From: Anseranas semipalmata
Lineage: Eukaryota > Chordata > Aves > Anseriformes > Anseranatidae
Length of the DNA stretch: 64,000 nt
NCBI GenBank assembly: GCA_013399115.1
Contig: VXAA01002213.1
Location: forward strand, 496,081-560,080
Direction: 5' to 3'
Part shown: positions 36,363 to 48,671 of the stretch, piece by piece
How positions within the stretch are numbered: position 1 is the first letter of the stretch
How the letters are laid out: each line of letters starts with the position of its first letter
Notes under the pieces: generated by a model
What the model saw: the letters and a program-made list of their open reading frames with translations, nothing else
Told to the model about the DNA's origin: nothing
Database searches by the model: none
Position numbers and translations under genes: made by a program

Positions 36363-37034
36363 GCTTCTTCTGGGAATGAGGACTAAGGTACATTTTATGA
36401 CCATTAGGTTTTGCAGCCTGTAGTATGGTATACAGCTGCCGTACGGATGAACAACCAGAGCTATTGAGAAGTTCAGGCCTTTCAAGCAAATGAAGGGAAC
36501 AGGTGAAATCTGGAAGAACTCACAAATTCTGATTTTTGGATTACTGAGCAGTTGATATCATAGGAGAACTTTGCAGCCCTGACCACTACCTGTACCGCAA
36601 GTTTAGTTCATCCTAAATAGTGTTTTTGGGACCTCATGCATCTCTTTGTAGTGCAAGTTGTCACCTATGTCCACCCTACTGGTGAGGACACATTAGAAGT
36701 CCTCCCACTCGACGTGACCCTCAGAGAGAAGCTGTTTTCATGCTGGTTTATGATCCAAAGTTTGCAGGTTAGCCTATCAGTAACATGCTCCTGCTCTGCG
36801 TTTCAACGAAATATCTGAGGGCCTGTGCGCTTGGCAGGGGAGAGGATGGAAGGGAATGCTTCACCAGCCAGCACATGCATCTGCCAGCACTAATTGTGCA
36901 AATGGGGAGAAATTTGTAAGTTGCAAAGGTGCCGCTCAGAGAACAGCAGAATTTGCTGTTGTATCGAATAAATAAATATGCATATGCAGATTACAAATGG
37001 GCAGCTTTTTCTTCCTTTTTTTTTTTTTTTCCAG

Positions 37035-37090
37035 GATAATGCCCACCGTCTCCTTCAAATTATGTCAATTTGACATTGTAAATTTGCAAG
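37035..37090 (+). other. Possible short exon between strong splice-like sites (speculative)
   Basis: A long T tract ending in CCAG at 37031-37034 gives a strong acceptor-like signal. 56 bp later, CAAG followed by GTACAC gives a donor-like signal. The second frame is open across the interval (18 codons plus one base at each end). No protein family is recognisable in so short a peptide. Chance pairs of such sites are common in introns, so confidence is low. Confidence 0.12.
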
Positions 37091-38712
37091 GTACACACAA
37101 GAATCCAGATACACCAAACCTGGCGCTTGTTCTGTTTGGAGTGTTTTTCCCCCCCATCTCATTAACTGTGTCAGTTTTATTGTTGTTCAGCCACTTTACC
37201 ATATTCTATGTATAAATTTTGCGTAAGAAAGGATGAGATGTTATTTAATTACTCCCTTGCCCCACCCTCTCTTACTAGAACTCCCGTTACAGTCTGGCTG
37301 TACAGACATGCCACATCATCTGCAACTGTAGAGAGTTTTAGTTACATACATTTGAGGTAATCAGTGTGGGCTTCTGCTACAGTCAGTAGAGAGAAGTTCA
37401 CTCTTTTCTGATGTGATTTCCTTTCATCCTAATGTTGAAATCTAAAATCAGTCAAATGAATTTTGTCCCCAAAGCATCCATTTTTCTTTGCTGATTATAG
37501 AGAAAATCAGAAGTGACTGGCTCAGATGGAGTTATCTGTGTTCAATGACCACATCTGGGTGGATAAACTCAAACTCACTCTGGCCTTCTAGAGGAGAAAT
37601 GTCCTAGAGGCACCAAACCCAAACAATTATCTCCTACTCCTCCTGCAGGACTCCTTAGCTGACTGCAGCACTGTGATGTCCATGGTGTTAAAGGTGCCGG
37701 TGTGCTCAGAGATTAGGGAAGGTGCAGTTGTACCTGGCTATGAAAAACCATATAGACATGTCCTAAGTACTTCTCTGGCTTCAGCTTTACCAAAAGGGCC
37801 TGAAGATGTTTTATTTGAGTGTGTCATCCTTTTGGAAAGATACAAATCAGACCATGTGGTGACACTGTGGTCATCGTTTTGAGGGTCACGATCCCCCTCC
37901 CCAGCTAAGTCAAGGATGCTTGCTTCAAAGAATACTTAATCTTCAACAATCCTCTTCATACCTTTTAGTAGTAGCGTGGCGAAAGGCTCCTTCAGAACCA
38001 TGGTTATGCAAAAGACTTGGGGGAAATATGTTCTTTCAAGATTTCTAGCGACTGAAACTAGGGACCGAAACATTTTGTTTTCTACACAGCAAGCATCACG
38101 ACTTGATAGGTGCTTAGGCAGACTGGATGGTCCTTCAAGCTGACTCAGGTTTTTAATCATCTTAATAAGAAAAAAGCATGAACTGTACCTGTGTCGATCT
38201 CCGTCCAGCTGGACTGTGTGATGCTGAAGGGCAGTAAGAGTTTATCTGTCTGACTTCAGCATCTGACTCTTATTCACAAGTGCTGAAGAAAATAGTAGTG
38301 CCTGGGCACTTCGGGGGTTGGCCTGTCAGCAGTTCTGGTGTTTTCTTGAAATCCTGGGTTTGGTTTTCTCACACAGAGGTGATAAATCAGTGGACAGAAT
38401 GCAGGTGACCTGGTCAGAAGTGCATGGTTAATGCAGTTAATCACCTGTTCTGCTCTTCATCACGTGGTTGTGTAATTTATAAGATCACTGCTGTAAATCT
38501 ATTGACAAACATGCATGGCATTGGTGTTAAAGACCTACTAAATGTTAGCTGCAGCACAGAAACCTAAAAAAGGTGTTGCTATAATGTTGTTTTTTTATAA
38601 GCTGGATATACATATATACTTATTGTGCTAAGGGATGTTGACTTAACCTTTTAAGTAAAATCTAAACATAAAGGGATTCCTTTGTCTCTAAGCAGGATGA
38701 TCTGGAATAAAG

Positions 38713-38736
38713 ATGTGTGTGTGTGTGTGTGCGTGT
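38713..38736. repeat. (TG)n microsatellite
   Basis: About eleven TG-type units with one CG interruption near the 3' end. Confidence 0.9.
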
Positions 38737-40139
38737 AGATGCTCATCACGAGTAAATGTTCAATAGCACGGCTGAAGGCAGCCACATCCAGGAGAAATCA
38801 GCACTACCAACATTCCTGAAAAAAGAGCTGAGGGGACAGATTAGATGATGTAGGTCACAGTTTTGCCAATTGTCTTCTGCTATGTGTTTCTTCTTGATCT
38901 GTCTGACTGACTATTCAAGATCCCAAACAGAAGGGCTTTCTTTATTTGCCATGGTGGTTACAACCTAATATACTTTTCATTTAATTAAATTCTCTTTGGT
39001 ATTCATCTATGTTTTTCTTTTCTTTTTTTTTTTTTTTTCCTCTATTTGTATGTAACACTATCAGCAGATGTTCTGTACAAGAGTGATGGTGGTTTGGAAC
39101 ATGGCAGCATTTTCCTCCTGCAGCGTAGTCAGCCAATAGTAAAAAGCTCTTGAACAGATCACTGGCTTCCTTTAAGATTTTATCTTTCATCAGTTTCCAA
39201 AGGAAAGTGAGAGTAGGCCAGAAGTCTGAATGGGAAGTGTCTTTATGGACTTGGATGCTGCAATTTCATCTGTCTGTGGAATAGCCCATTTTGAAGGATT
39301 GCCAGTATATGGGGAACAGCACAGGAAAACACAAAGCAAATCAGAAAATAGCACATGCCATTCTTTCATTTCTTTTTCAAGAAAAAACGTATCTACTTTT
39401 CTCACGCAATAAATTGGTAATGAAGTTAAGGATTCCTTTTTATAAAAGGAGGGAAAATGAATTATCTCAAAATTATCTTCTTGAAAATTGAAAAGCTCCC
39501 AGAAAATCTTTAAGTGATATTTAACTTTATGTTTTACAAAACTCCTTGCACAAAGAGACACCTGACTGGAAAAAAAACAACCACCTAAACTTCTAGGAAA
39601 ATAAGGAGGCTCCTCTGTATCTGAAGGTTTTCTTCAAAATACATACACTTATTGCAGTTTCTATCACATCTATTAGCATTCTGATGTTGGTTGGTTGTAG
39701 TAACAACACAAATTGTTTAGGTTTTCATGGAAGATGAAAATGAAGGAAAGTAGTGGTGTGTGCTGTGAAATAGAGGGCAGAAGTCTTAGTGCGTGCATTC
39801 TGCAGTGGGAAGAGGCAGAAGGATCAGGGAGGAGTTTTTAAATGAGTTTGCTTTTATTCAATCACTTGCTCGGCATCTTTCTCAGTGCTTCAGAAAGCTT
39901 TCAATAAAAAACAAATAAAATGCATAATAAAATATGGACTCACAACAAAAATTCAAATGACCATCCCAGTACAAGCCCATAAATAAAAGATTCAGCTAGT
40001 GAGACACCCACAAAATACATTTTCAAAAGGCTTTTAAACTGATTAAGGAAGTTGACTTCATGTATATTGATAGTGAAGAGTACATTTCCCTACAAAGAGC
40101 AGGCAGGCGAGGAGCGGTACACCATGGGTAACCCACGCT

Positions 40140-40166
40140 GCTGGTTTGCGCGGCTATAAAACCAGC
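40140..40166 (+). promoter_or_regulatory. TATA-like box inside an inverted repeat (weak)
   Basis: GCTGGTTT at 40140-40147 pairs with AAACCAGC at 40159-40166. The second arm overlaps GGCTATAAAACC, a good TATA-box match flanked by G/C as in core promoters. No downstream gene is recognised. Palindrome and TATA match may both be chance. Confidence 0.22.
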
Positions 40167-41744
40167 CCTTGCAACAGGTTGGTTTTGGGAGCAGACTGTC
40201 ATTAAATCTTAAAGAAAGATTTAGGTATGTGTTCTTTTTCTTTCTTCCTCCTCTATCTATTTTAATTCCCAAAAGTTTTACAATCCTCAGTGTAATAGCT
40301 CATCTCTCTGCAAAATAAAATAGAGTTTATTCTGTAAGCCGTGCACGTGTGAACCTGAATTTCCTCTGACTTTGTGTCCGATGGTTAGATTTGGAGACGT
40401 CTAAGAAGGTGTATGCAGTGGCTGAGTCTTCACTTGTGGCGAAGACATTCATGGTGACTCTCACTGTTGTGGATTCTCTGCTGTCTAATAAGAGTGAGCT
40501 ACTCACATAACCCTTCCCATCAGTGACAGTGGTAATGTTTTTGATTTTGGTGGTTTTTGTTTTTTTAATTATTTCTATCTTGCTGTGGGTTCAGATGAAG
40601 CATGCAATAATGTCATCAGGAGAGAGTGATAGACCAACACACACATGTAGCTCGATTGCATCAGCTTCATTTCTTTAGAAAATCAAAGTTTAGTCATTAA
40701 AAGAAAGACTCTAGCACTCATTTCAAACTATAATTGTGTCCAGCAACTGAAGATTTTATTCCATCTTAAATTTAAGTCAGTTTCACGTTTTAGGGACGAT
40801 TGATTAGACATTTAAAAATCTTTTAAAATGAAAATGTTTCATTTTTAATGAATAAGGATAGCATTAGAATATTTCCTGATACGGTTATCAAATAATGTCA
40901 CGATACCACTAAACATAATATATTCATATCACCAATAGTAAAATATTACTTGTATACTTGGTAGGGAGGGATAAGGTAAGCTGTCAATCTCTGTCTTCAT
41001 CACACTCCTTAAATTCTTGCTTCCGTTCCCTCTGGTCTTGCTGAGATGACAAGTGTAGGCTCCCTAATACTTAAAACGCGATTTTTGATAATCATATGGC
41101 TATCACACAAAGGTGGGGCTCTCTTTCTTTCCTTGTTTTTCACTTGTCCAGCATGAAGAGTGGATGAGGAAATACGGTGAAGGTTACTGGCTATGTAGAT
41201 ACTTCATCTCAGAAATCCCCTGAGTGGAAAATGACTTGAGTTTAGGGGGGTACTGAGGGGAAATACAGCCTCTGCCACCTGCAGCTGCCCTAACTGCCTT
41301 CCATTGTGGAGGGCTGATGAGAGGACCTTTTCTCTGATCTAGTAGAGTTGATCTTATTCCCTAAAATATCTAATAACATTTAGTGTCATGATTCTGCTGT
41401 GATAGGAGAATGGCATCCATCGCCCTAAGAAACAAACTGAAGGAAAATCTCAGGATGCTTTATGCTGAACATACCCATGCAGTGTAGCTGTGTGCAGTGG
41501 GTATGTCCAGGATTGCTGAATACCCCCAAATCACCAGCAAATGGTCCAAGTTCCCTAATCCAGTGTGCCTACAATAATGTGGTAGGGACAGAAGCAAGCT
41601 GGAGATGTGGTAGCCCTTCAGAAACCCTTATCTACATCCTCACTTACTTTCTGGCTTTTGCTTATTCGATGAGAGAGTACATTTTCGCTATGTGATGTAG
41701 AAAGGTCCAGTTCTTATCCAATTGCATTGTAACGCACAACATAC

Positions 41745-41885
41745 CTGCACCCCAAAGCACTCTGAAATAAGACAGGCACGGAGCAGAGAATTTAAGCACA
41801 GGAAGATTAAGTGACTTGCCCACGAGCATCCCAGGAGCCTGTAGCAGAGCCATGAACTAACCCCTGCTTCCTAGACCTTCCTCTT
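41745..41885 (-). mobile_element. Ancient MIR/L3-like remnant, antisense
   Basis: GGAAGATTAAGTGACTTGCC, CACGAGCATCCCAGGAGCCT, GTAGCAGAGCCATGAACTAA and CCCCTGCTTCCTAGACCTTC follow the antisense module of amniote MIR-type SINEs (GTTAAGTGACTTGCCCA.., CACA..GGAAGTC.., TGGCAGAGCC..GAA..., CCC..TCC.AG). The order is preserved over about 120 bp. Ends are approximate. Confidence 0.7.
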
Positions 41886-42029
41886 GCTTCAGTCCATCAC
41901 TCGCTTTGTTTTCATGTTTTAACTGGCCCTTCTTTCCCTGAGGGCAGAGAAATTTCCCAAGTCACTGGATCATTTTGTTAAGGGAGACAGATAACTTTCC
42001 AGTTCCTTTTTCTCCCCACCCTCTTCCCC

Positions 42030-42175
42030 CCATTAGCCAATCCAATTATAGAAAATCAAATATCTTGCTAGAGCCAGCCAAATTCAATTACACAGGTACT
42101 TCTGGGTAAATTTTGGCAGTGAATAGTTTGCTGGCTTTACCCAGACTTCTCTCTTTAATAAAATGCTCCCAGTTA
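42030..42175. promoter_or_regulatory. Candidate conserved non-coding element (weak)
   Basis: TTAGCCAATCCAATTATAG near 42032 contains a CCAAT box and a homeodomain-like core. Further on, AAATTCAATTACACAGG near 42081 and CTTTAATAAAATGC near 42153 continue the AT-rich, non-repetitive texture. Confidence 0.2.
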
Positions 42176-43892
42176 GTCAATAGATCTTGTTATAAAATAA
42201 AACAAAACAAAAAAAATACCATATATGCATGCAAGCACAGATAAGCAGAGACATGTTGTTCAGACACTTATTGGGTATAGATTTTTCAGCTGTCTCCCAG
42301 GACCTCTAAAACACCTTGCATTTGTGTTGTTAAATCCCTTCCACCTCCTCACGGTTGGATGGCAGACCAGGAAGTCCTGCCTTCCAAAGTTAGGACTCAG
42401 CAGGTGAATATGAAAATTGCATCTGCTCAGAATATGTTCCCCCTTCACCTGGAGCAATATGGCATTTTGTTTACAAGTACCTTTTAAAAATAAGCTATTT
42501 CATCTGAAAACTGCAATTTTTTGTTAAAGAATGTCAGAGCAACACTTCTTGGGAGTTAGAATGACTCATACTCTCATTTTCCTCTGTAGGCTCAGCTCTG
42601 TCTTCATCACCAGACATGAAGTCTGTCTTGGGATCATTACCTGCAGAGGGGAATGGAGACCTCTGGCAGTAGCCCACTAGCTCGTGGCGTCACAGGGGAA
42701 CAGACCTTTATGGCAATATTTAGGTTCTTCTCTAAAAACTCTGAGGTGTAAAAACAAACTAGCGTTTTCCTTAGGAGGCAAATTGTTTATAAGACTTTAT
42801 GGAAGGGCACATTAATTACTGGACAAGTTAAAGGACATACCACAGTAACAGGGTGAACCAACCAAAAATGTAGTACCTCGAAGAACAGTACCTCATATGA
42901 TTTTTTAGTATTCCCTGCCCCTTTTACCAAACTTCAACACACACGTCACAGATTTGGTGAAATGCAAACAGGCAACATTGGCCAAACCAACAAAACCTCA
43001 ACTGTCTGGCAGTTATAATATATTGCCTAAAAACTGTTCTGTTGTATCTTTAAACCTTTTCAAAGTTTCATGCAGGAAAATACTACCTGTATCCTCTGCT
43101 TCCTGACCCCTGTAGTTGTATTCTTGACCTTACACAACTCATCCAGTAAAATGAGACACCAGGCTGGCATTTGAAATGAGGCAGAGCTGATATCTCTCCT
43201 TATTCGCTTGGCTAATACGTCTTCCTCTTCCTCTCAGTAAAATCTTGTATTATTCAAATGGGGTGTAAAGCCAGCGGCCCAGCCAAGAAACATGCACTTA
43301 AGATATCTAAAATACAGGATGCTAACCATGTCCGCTGGATCCCTTCCAAGCTGGTTTAGTTACTAGACATGTTTCTGAATGGAAATGGGTGCTAAATGTG
43401 AAAAGTGAAAATACATGGAAGGACGTTTTTCAAGCTGCTTTAATGATTACAGCCAGGTAACACAAAATTGGTCATCTCTGATTTCAGGGACTTAAGTCAT
43501 TCTTCTCCCTTGCCTCTTCAAGGCTGGGCAGAGCTGCTGCGAGCCGTTATATAGTTTCTCAGTCCTGCCCAAGCAAAACCTATAATTCAGATTCTAAAAA
43601 AAACAATGTTGTTCCTACTCTATGAAACCAAAATTTTGACAGCTTGGGAGGAGGAGGGGAAGAGGGAGAATGGGATTAGACTTCTATTAGGTAGCAAGAA
43701 CATCCAGATTTACAATTGCAGGGATTAAAAAAAAAAAAAGCCCAAAGCTTCAGAGTGGATATAAGCCTCCCTGCTTCAGTGCCTAAACCAACTTCTAATT
43801 AATGGGGTTTAGGAAGACATTGTCCTTATGAGTATGTTATCCCCATAGCTGCCCACTGAAGGGTGCCCTGCCTGTGGCGGAGGAGCGGGTGG

Positions 43893-43954
43893 TACTGACC
43901 GCTGTCTGAGACAGGCTATTGAACTACGCTGACTGTTGAGCTGGTCCACTATGT
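43893..43954 (+). mobile_element. Ancient CR1-like LINE 3' tail
   Basis: TACTGACCGCTGTCTGAGAC followed by AGGCTATTGAACTACGCTGA and GTTGAGCTGGTCCACTATGT corresponds to the old CR1 tail GGCCACTGTC.GAGACAGG.TACTGGGCTAGATGGAC..TGGTCTGACCCAGTATGG, with many substitutions. It lacks the younger ATTCTATGATTCT end. Confidence 0.55.
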
Positions 43955-44248
43955 CTGCGCTTGGTTAATCTAATGTCATCTCCGCTAATCTAATCTTAGT
44001 GCATTTTTCTTGTGTCTCTCAAAACTCCGAGTATATACATAAAATCTTGTTTAATAAACTCCTCGATCCCATTTGAACATGGCTTTCCAATCTGAAACAC
44101 CCTCCCGCCTTACCAATCCAGCTGTGACATCTTCACCCCCAAACACTGATGCCATCCATTACGGGCACGATGTCCCCATTCAGAAAAGCTGGCTGTGCAG
44201 TGCAGGGACCAACTACAAACACTTCAGTCTGGGAGGAAATCCTGCTTC

Positions 44249-44271
44249 GGGGTGGGTGGGGGTGTCCAGGG
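44249..44271 (+). other. G-quadruplex motif
   Basis: G-runs of 4, 3, 5 and 3 separated by loops of 1, 1 and 6 nt. The very short first loops favour a stable parallel G4 if it forms. Confidence 0.75.
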
Positions 44272-44830
44272 AAGGAGCGGTGTGACACCCGAGCGTGTTT
44301 CAATGTTATAAAGTCAAGATGAGCCATCTGTGACGAGCTGTTTGAGGACACTGCGGAGTGTAGATGAGCGATCATTGCTTGGACACAAGATACAGAGGAG
44401 ATTCTGTGAGTCGTACAGCCGGGTATAAATCACACCATGATTTTTTTTTTCTCTCCCACCAGTCAAACAGTCAGTGTTTTAAAGAAGACTTTGTCATATT
44501 TAATAGTGCTGTCAGCCTTGCAGTTTTGCTGGCCTGTTAATAAGAAATTCCAAAATGGCACTATTAACCGCTCTTCTCCCAGAGCTGAGCAAAGCCAGCC
44601 GGCGCAGAGCCTTACCAAAGGCAGAATGAAAGCTTCTGCAGTGCAGAAATGATAAGCCACAGTCACCCCTGGGGTAACTGCAGGAGGACTGGGAAGCCAC
44701 TCTGCCACCTGCCTTGACAGCAGTTACAGGAGGAGTGAATTTTAACCCTTGTGAGCTGTTATGGAAGTTGAGGCAAACATAGGCTGAGGTCCTTCTCAAA
44801 GTAAATCATTTATATTCTGTATATTGCTGC

Positions 44831-44857
44831 TTTGTTTTGTTTTGTTTTGTTTTTTTC
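44831..44857. repeat. (TTTTG)n short tandem repeat
   Basis: Four TTTTG-type units followed by a T run. Confidence 0.85.
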
Positions 44858-45837
44858 CTCTGGGTGCCATCACTGTGTGAAGATACACAGAGTTGGCAGG
44901 AAATATTCTCTCAAAACAGAGCAAGTAAAGCTGTGAGGAACTTGATAGATAAAATTTTACTTATTTTTTCCCCAATTTACTGTGCTGGGAGGTTTAGTCT
45001 GCAATGAAAGGTATGGCAGGAGCTCAGACAGACAAGTCCAAAGTAATGCCAAACTCCTGCCAGAGCAACTAAGTGATTTGCATAGTCAGAATTTACATGC
45101 TATTTTGTGAGAAATGACTGCCCTACCAGATAACTTTGCTTTAATATTTGCTTTTAAGAAGCTATACCAATGAGATGTGGGTGGGTGCCCTGTGCAGTCG
45201 GCTTATGTTGTGTTTGTGTATGCACTTGCACCCTGTTCACCAGGCCATCTTGCAACAGGGAAAAAAAGACCAAAAAAAAAATCCCTCCATGTCCAGATGG
45301 TCCAAAAGCAACTCACAGCTGGTTGGAGTCAGGCGGGTTTGGGCTGTTACTTTCGTTAAACCATTCATACTCAAACATAGATTCTCTTCCTCCAGACTCT
45401 ACCAGATCAGTCTTTTGATGCAGGCGATTTGATCTTATGTGAGAAAAAAACAGTATATGTTCAGATATAAGGGTGTTTTGGGAGTCACAAGCACCTAGAC
45501 AACCGATTTGAACTTTCATGGGGTCCTCGCTGGTGCCAGCTTTATTTTTTATTCATCACGGTGTTGACCTGGTTAATTGTGCATTGAAAACAGCGTTTGC
45601 ACCATTAACATTGGGCTCATCTGTTCTACCAACAGAGGAACATAGCTCGAAGGGATGTAAAACGCCTTTCAGCTGAAGCTTGCCATGTGAGATCTGGATC
45701 CAAGGTAGATCGTCCTCCCTGTAGTTCACAGAGTAAAGGGGTGAAAAGGCAAAGAATGCTTTCCCCTTTGCGAAAAGGTAGAGGAACACGTAATAAAAAT
45801 AAGTACAAGAAAGGGAGAGAGTGACATTTTACTGTTT

Positions 45838-45905
45838 GGACAATTCAATGAATGTTTGATCCAGCATTCACTGAAGTCAGCAGGATTCTTTCCGTTCCCT
45901 CCCTT
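45838..45905. mobile_element. Possible ancient amniote repeat remnant (weak)
   Basis: GTTTGATCCAGCATTCACTG followed by AAGTCAGCAGGATTCTTTCC resembles an old dispersed amniote module of the type TGATCC..CCATTGAAGTCAATGGGA.TCTTTCC. The match is short and diverged, and the family is not named with confidence. Confidence 0.35.
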
Positions 45906-46289
45906 GCCCAATTGCAGCATCATTAGCCACATTACTTCTAACTGTTGGGCATCTACATCTCGTATTGCCCTCTCAATTGTAGCAAATGAAAATAGAGGAT
46001 TGGAGAACTCAGCTTTCCACATCAGCACCTGAGGAAGGGGACTGAGTGAAATTTCCACCTCGCTCACCCAGTTAACTTCATGCCTGGATGCACAAGGTTT
46101 TGAGCACCTTTCCTTCAGTTTAGGAAGTTTTATTTGCTGCACAGCGTTTGCCAGGTGATGTTGTGAGTGGCAGGCCTTCCCATGCAAGCTGCACGGCACG
46201 TCGTTCCTGAAGCTGTAACCTTTGCAATTCTTGTCTTTTTGCTTCCTCACGTTTGCAACGTAAACATTGCATTAACATAGGGCTTGGGT

Positions 46290-46416
46290 GTTTAATATGG
46301 GTATGCAGTCGTTTGTAAATCAGTTTGCAAAGCACTTTGGGATCCTTCTGGATGAAAGGTACTGTATAAATGTCAGTCATTATTACTATCATTACTATCA
46401 TTATTATCATTATAAG
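46290..46416 (+). mobile_element. L3/MIR-like retroposon 3' end with (ATT/ATC)n tail
   Basis: GCAAAGCACTTTGGGATCCT, TCTGGATGAAAGGTACTGTA, then TAAATGTCAGTCATTATTAC match closely the 3' module GCGCTTTGAGATCCT..GGATGAAAGG.GCTATATAAATGC.A..TATTATTATT. The element ends in an imperfect ATTACTATC-type tandem tail to about 46412, as expected for these elements. This is one of the clearest old repeats in the window. Confidence 0.75.
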
Positions 46417-48084
46417 TTCACAAGGAGACAAACAACTGCATTAGAATAACACAGGGGGTAGCTTTTTCATAGCCACAGTAGAGATTGGGGCTGAATATGA
46501 GAGCCATGCATACGCAGCTAGTGGCAGTCCTAATGGATTGTGCAGCACGGAGCATTTTGGCCTTTTGCAAAGGAAGAGCAGTTTCAGGATTACAACCCTC
46601 GTCCTTAAACCAGTGTATTTAGGTACTGCCAGATAATTCCAGTGTCCTCCTTCCCTACCATGGAGGATAATTCATACCAAGGTGTGTGCTAGGGAATGCT
46701 GGGGGAAGTGATGGGAGGGAGGTTTTGTGGAAGCCCTGGAAGGCTGCAGCTGGATTGGGATTTGCAGCAGGTTTTGCCCCTGTTGCATGGTATATGCATA
46801 TATGACTGTGTGCATATTCCAGGATAGGAGGTTCACCTTCTCCATTGCACTGTGCAAATTCATCACAGAGCAAAATGTTTCCTCTGGGCAGGAAAAAAGG
46901 AAGCCAAGGTGGAGTCTCTGTGCCATCTTGAGAGAAAGGGTTTGTGTCAGGATTGGCAGTCATTTGTTGGCCTCTCAGAAGGAAATTATATATATTATCA
47001 TCATACATTACTAATCTGTTGCCTGTCCCCACCACTGTTGTACAAGGGATTGCTGCCCTTCTCATCTGTATCTTCTAGCTCAATGCCTTGTTGGGTTTTT
47101 AAATACTTTTTTTTTTTTTTTGGTGTGTTTTTTGTGAATGGATGATTTCATGAACAGTTAAGTTGAAACCTTTTCTGATGGTTCTGTGATAGAAGGATTT
47201 CTGTTGTGGAAGCACACCCCAAGTTATGCGTGGAAATATAGCCTTAAATTGTGAGTACCTCCATAGATGGCATGGCTTTTGCTATTAATACTGCAATTTC
47301 ATGCCACACTCTTTCTTTGTGTTGGCAAGGCTAAAAGCCAAGTGTTTGGCTCAAATCAGACATGACATTTTAGAACATAATTATAAAGTAATTGACTGAA
47401 ACCAGAAGTTATTGTTAGGAGGTTGCATGGCTGAAGTGGAAACGACTATAAAGCTTACTTACCTACCTACCTGGATATATGTGGGTCCAGGGCTTATTTT
47501 ATGACATAATAGTCTGCAATGATATAACAGACGTGATTTTGGTGGATCAGAACCTGATTTTGACAACAGTAACAGACACAGCTACTGTCCTAGCCATATG
47601 TGTTAGTATTCAGGCACCTACTTTCAAACAAAATTAACCCCCAATCTGGATTTTAAAACACCTAATTTTAGTCTAGTTTCTTAAGAAACAGGATTTATGC
47701 AATCAGCCTCTTGGTGTTCCTGTCCATCTGTTCCTCCTCCTCAGGAACTGTGGAGCCACTGAAATTTGACTGATCTGTGTCATATTTGGGGTCTTCAGTT
47801 AGGTCCTGGATTTTTAAGTCAGTGGAACTAAATCAGCATGAAATCTGGCTCTTTGAGTGACTTGGCTTGCTTTTTAGTCCAAAGGAGAGATATATCATGT
47901 TATATTCTGTGCGCTAATCAAAAGGTAGATGCTACCATGATCCTGCTGCTTTACTGGGCAGGAGCATCCTAGACTACATTCTTCATACCTACTCTAATGA
48001 AGGACAATTTGGGGTGAGTAGTCTTGAGGGCATTAGCCATGTTGAAGTAAATCAAGGCTAAGCTGAGGTCATATCCCTGTTTCT
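46417..48084. other. Non-coding stretch, no gene recognised
   Basis: The stretch contains a T-run near 47106, TACC tandem units near 47457-47471, and a weak old-repeat-like string at 47808-47865 (GGATTTTTAAGTCAGTGGAA then CTAAATCAGCATGAAATCTG). Frames of up to 136 codons overlap and are not recognised. Confidence 0.55.
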
Positions 48085-48424
48085 TCATAGAATCACAGAA
48101 CGATTTGGGTTGGAAGGGACCTGAAAGACCACCCAGTTCCAACCCCCTGCCATGGGCAGGGACACCTCCCACTAGACCAGGTTGCCCAAAGCCTCATCCA
48201 GCCTGGCCTTGAACACTGCCAGGGATGGGGCATCCACAGCTTCTCTGGGCAGCCTGTGCCAGTGCCTCACCGCCCTCATAGGAAAGAATTTATTCCTTAT
48301 ATCTAATCTAAATCTACCCTCTTTTAGTTTAAAGCCGTTACCCCTTGTCCTATCACTACATGTCCCTGTAAAAAGTCCTTCTCTAGCTTTCCTGTAGGCC
48401 CCCTTTAGGTACTGGAAGGATTCC
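48085..48424 (-). mobile_element. CR1 LINE, 5'-truncated 3' end (well preserved)
   Basis: Read on the plus strand, the element begins TCATAGAATCACAGAACGAT and runs through TTGGGTTGGAAGGGACCTGA, CCCCCTGCCATGGGCAGGGA, GCCTGGCCTTGAACACTGCC, GGGCAGCCTGTGCCAGTGCC and CCCCTTGTCCTATCACTACA to about CTTTAGGTACTGGAAGG. That is the reverse complement of the avian CR1 3' region with few differences, so the insertion is comparatively young. About 340 bp remain and no ORF2 coding sequence is included. Truncation is the usual outcome of target-primed reverse transcription. This is the strongest taxonomic marker in the window. Confidence 0.95.
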
Positions 48425-48652
48425 GTTTTTCAGGATATTTCCACCAGAATGTGCAAAAAAATCATGTCCACCAACAGCTTTTCACTAAAGCAGGAAAGAC
48501 TACGACCCACTTAGGTACCATACAGTAAAAAGAATGAGAAAGAAAAAAGTAACTTTTACCTTTTTTTTTTGTGAGTGTGTGATAATCCACCTGTCCGTAC
48601 GCTTTTGTCGTATAATTAGGGTGAAAACCACTTGAGACAGGAATTTTCTTTC

Positions 48653-48671
48653 TTTTTTTTTTTTTTTTTTT
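48653..48671. repeat. T19 homopolymer followed by ACAG
   Basis: Nineteen T then ACAG gives an acceptor-like sequence, but no exon can be supported downstream. Treated as a simple repeat. Confidence 0.85.

Larger units (their letters stand above)
36216..41744. other. Non-coding stretch, no gene recognised
   Basis: A 20/22-bp tandem duplication (36321-36362), a splice-acceptor-like T tract with a possible 56-bp exon (37035-37090), a (TG)n run (38713-38736) and a TATA-like hairpin (40140-40166) are the only structured items. Frames of up to 123 codons (minus, 39190-39561) are unrecognised and AT-rich. Confidence 0.55.
41886..46289. other. Non-coding stretch, no gene recognised
   Basis: The stretch contains a possible conserved block (42030-42175), an A-run near 43727, a CR1-like tail (43893-43954), a G4 motif (44249-44271) and a (TTTTG)n repeat (44831-44857). 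The minus-strand frame 45726-46250 (174 codons) is the longest in the window but overlaps other frames, shows no domain, and includes decayed repeat sequence near 45850-45895. I do not call it a gene. Confidence 0.55.

Noticed and set aside
45726..46250. Longest open frame in the window (minus strand, 174 codons)
   Set aside because: No recognisable domain, overlaps other frames, includes decayed repeat-like sequence near 45850-45895, and its length is not surprising for six frames of 64 kb.
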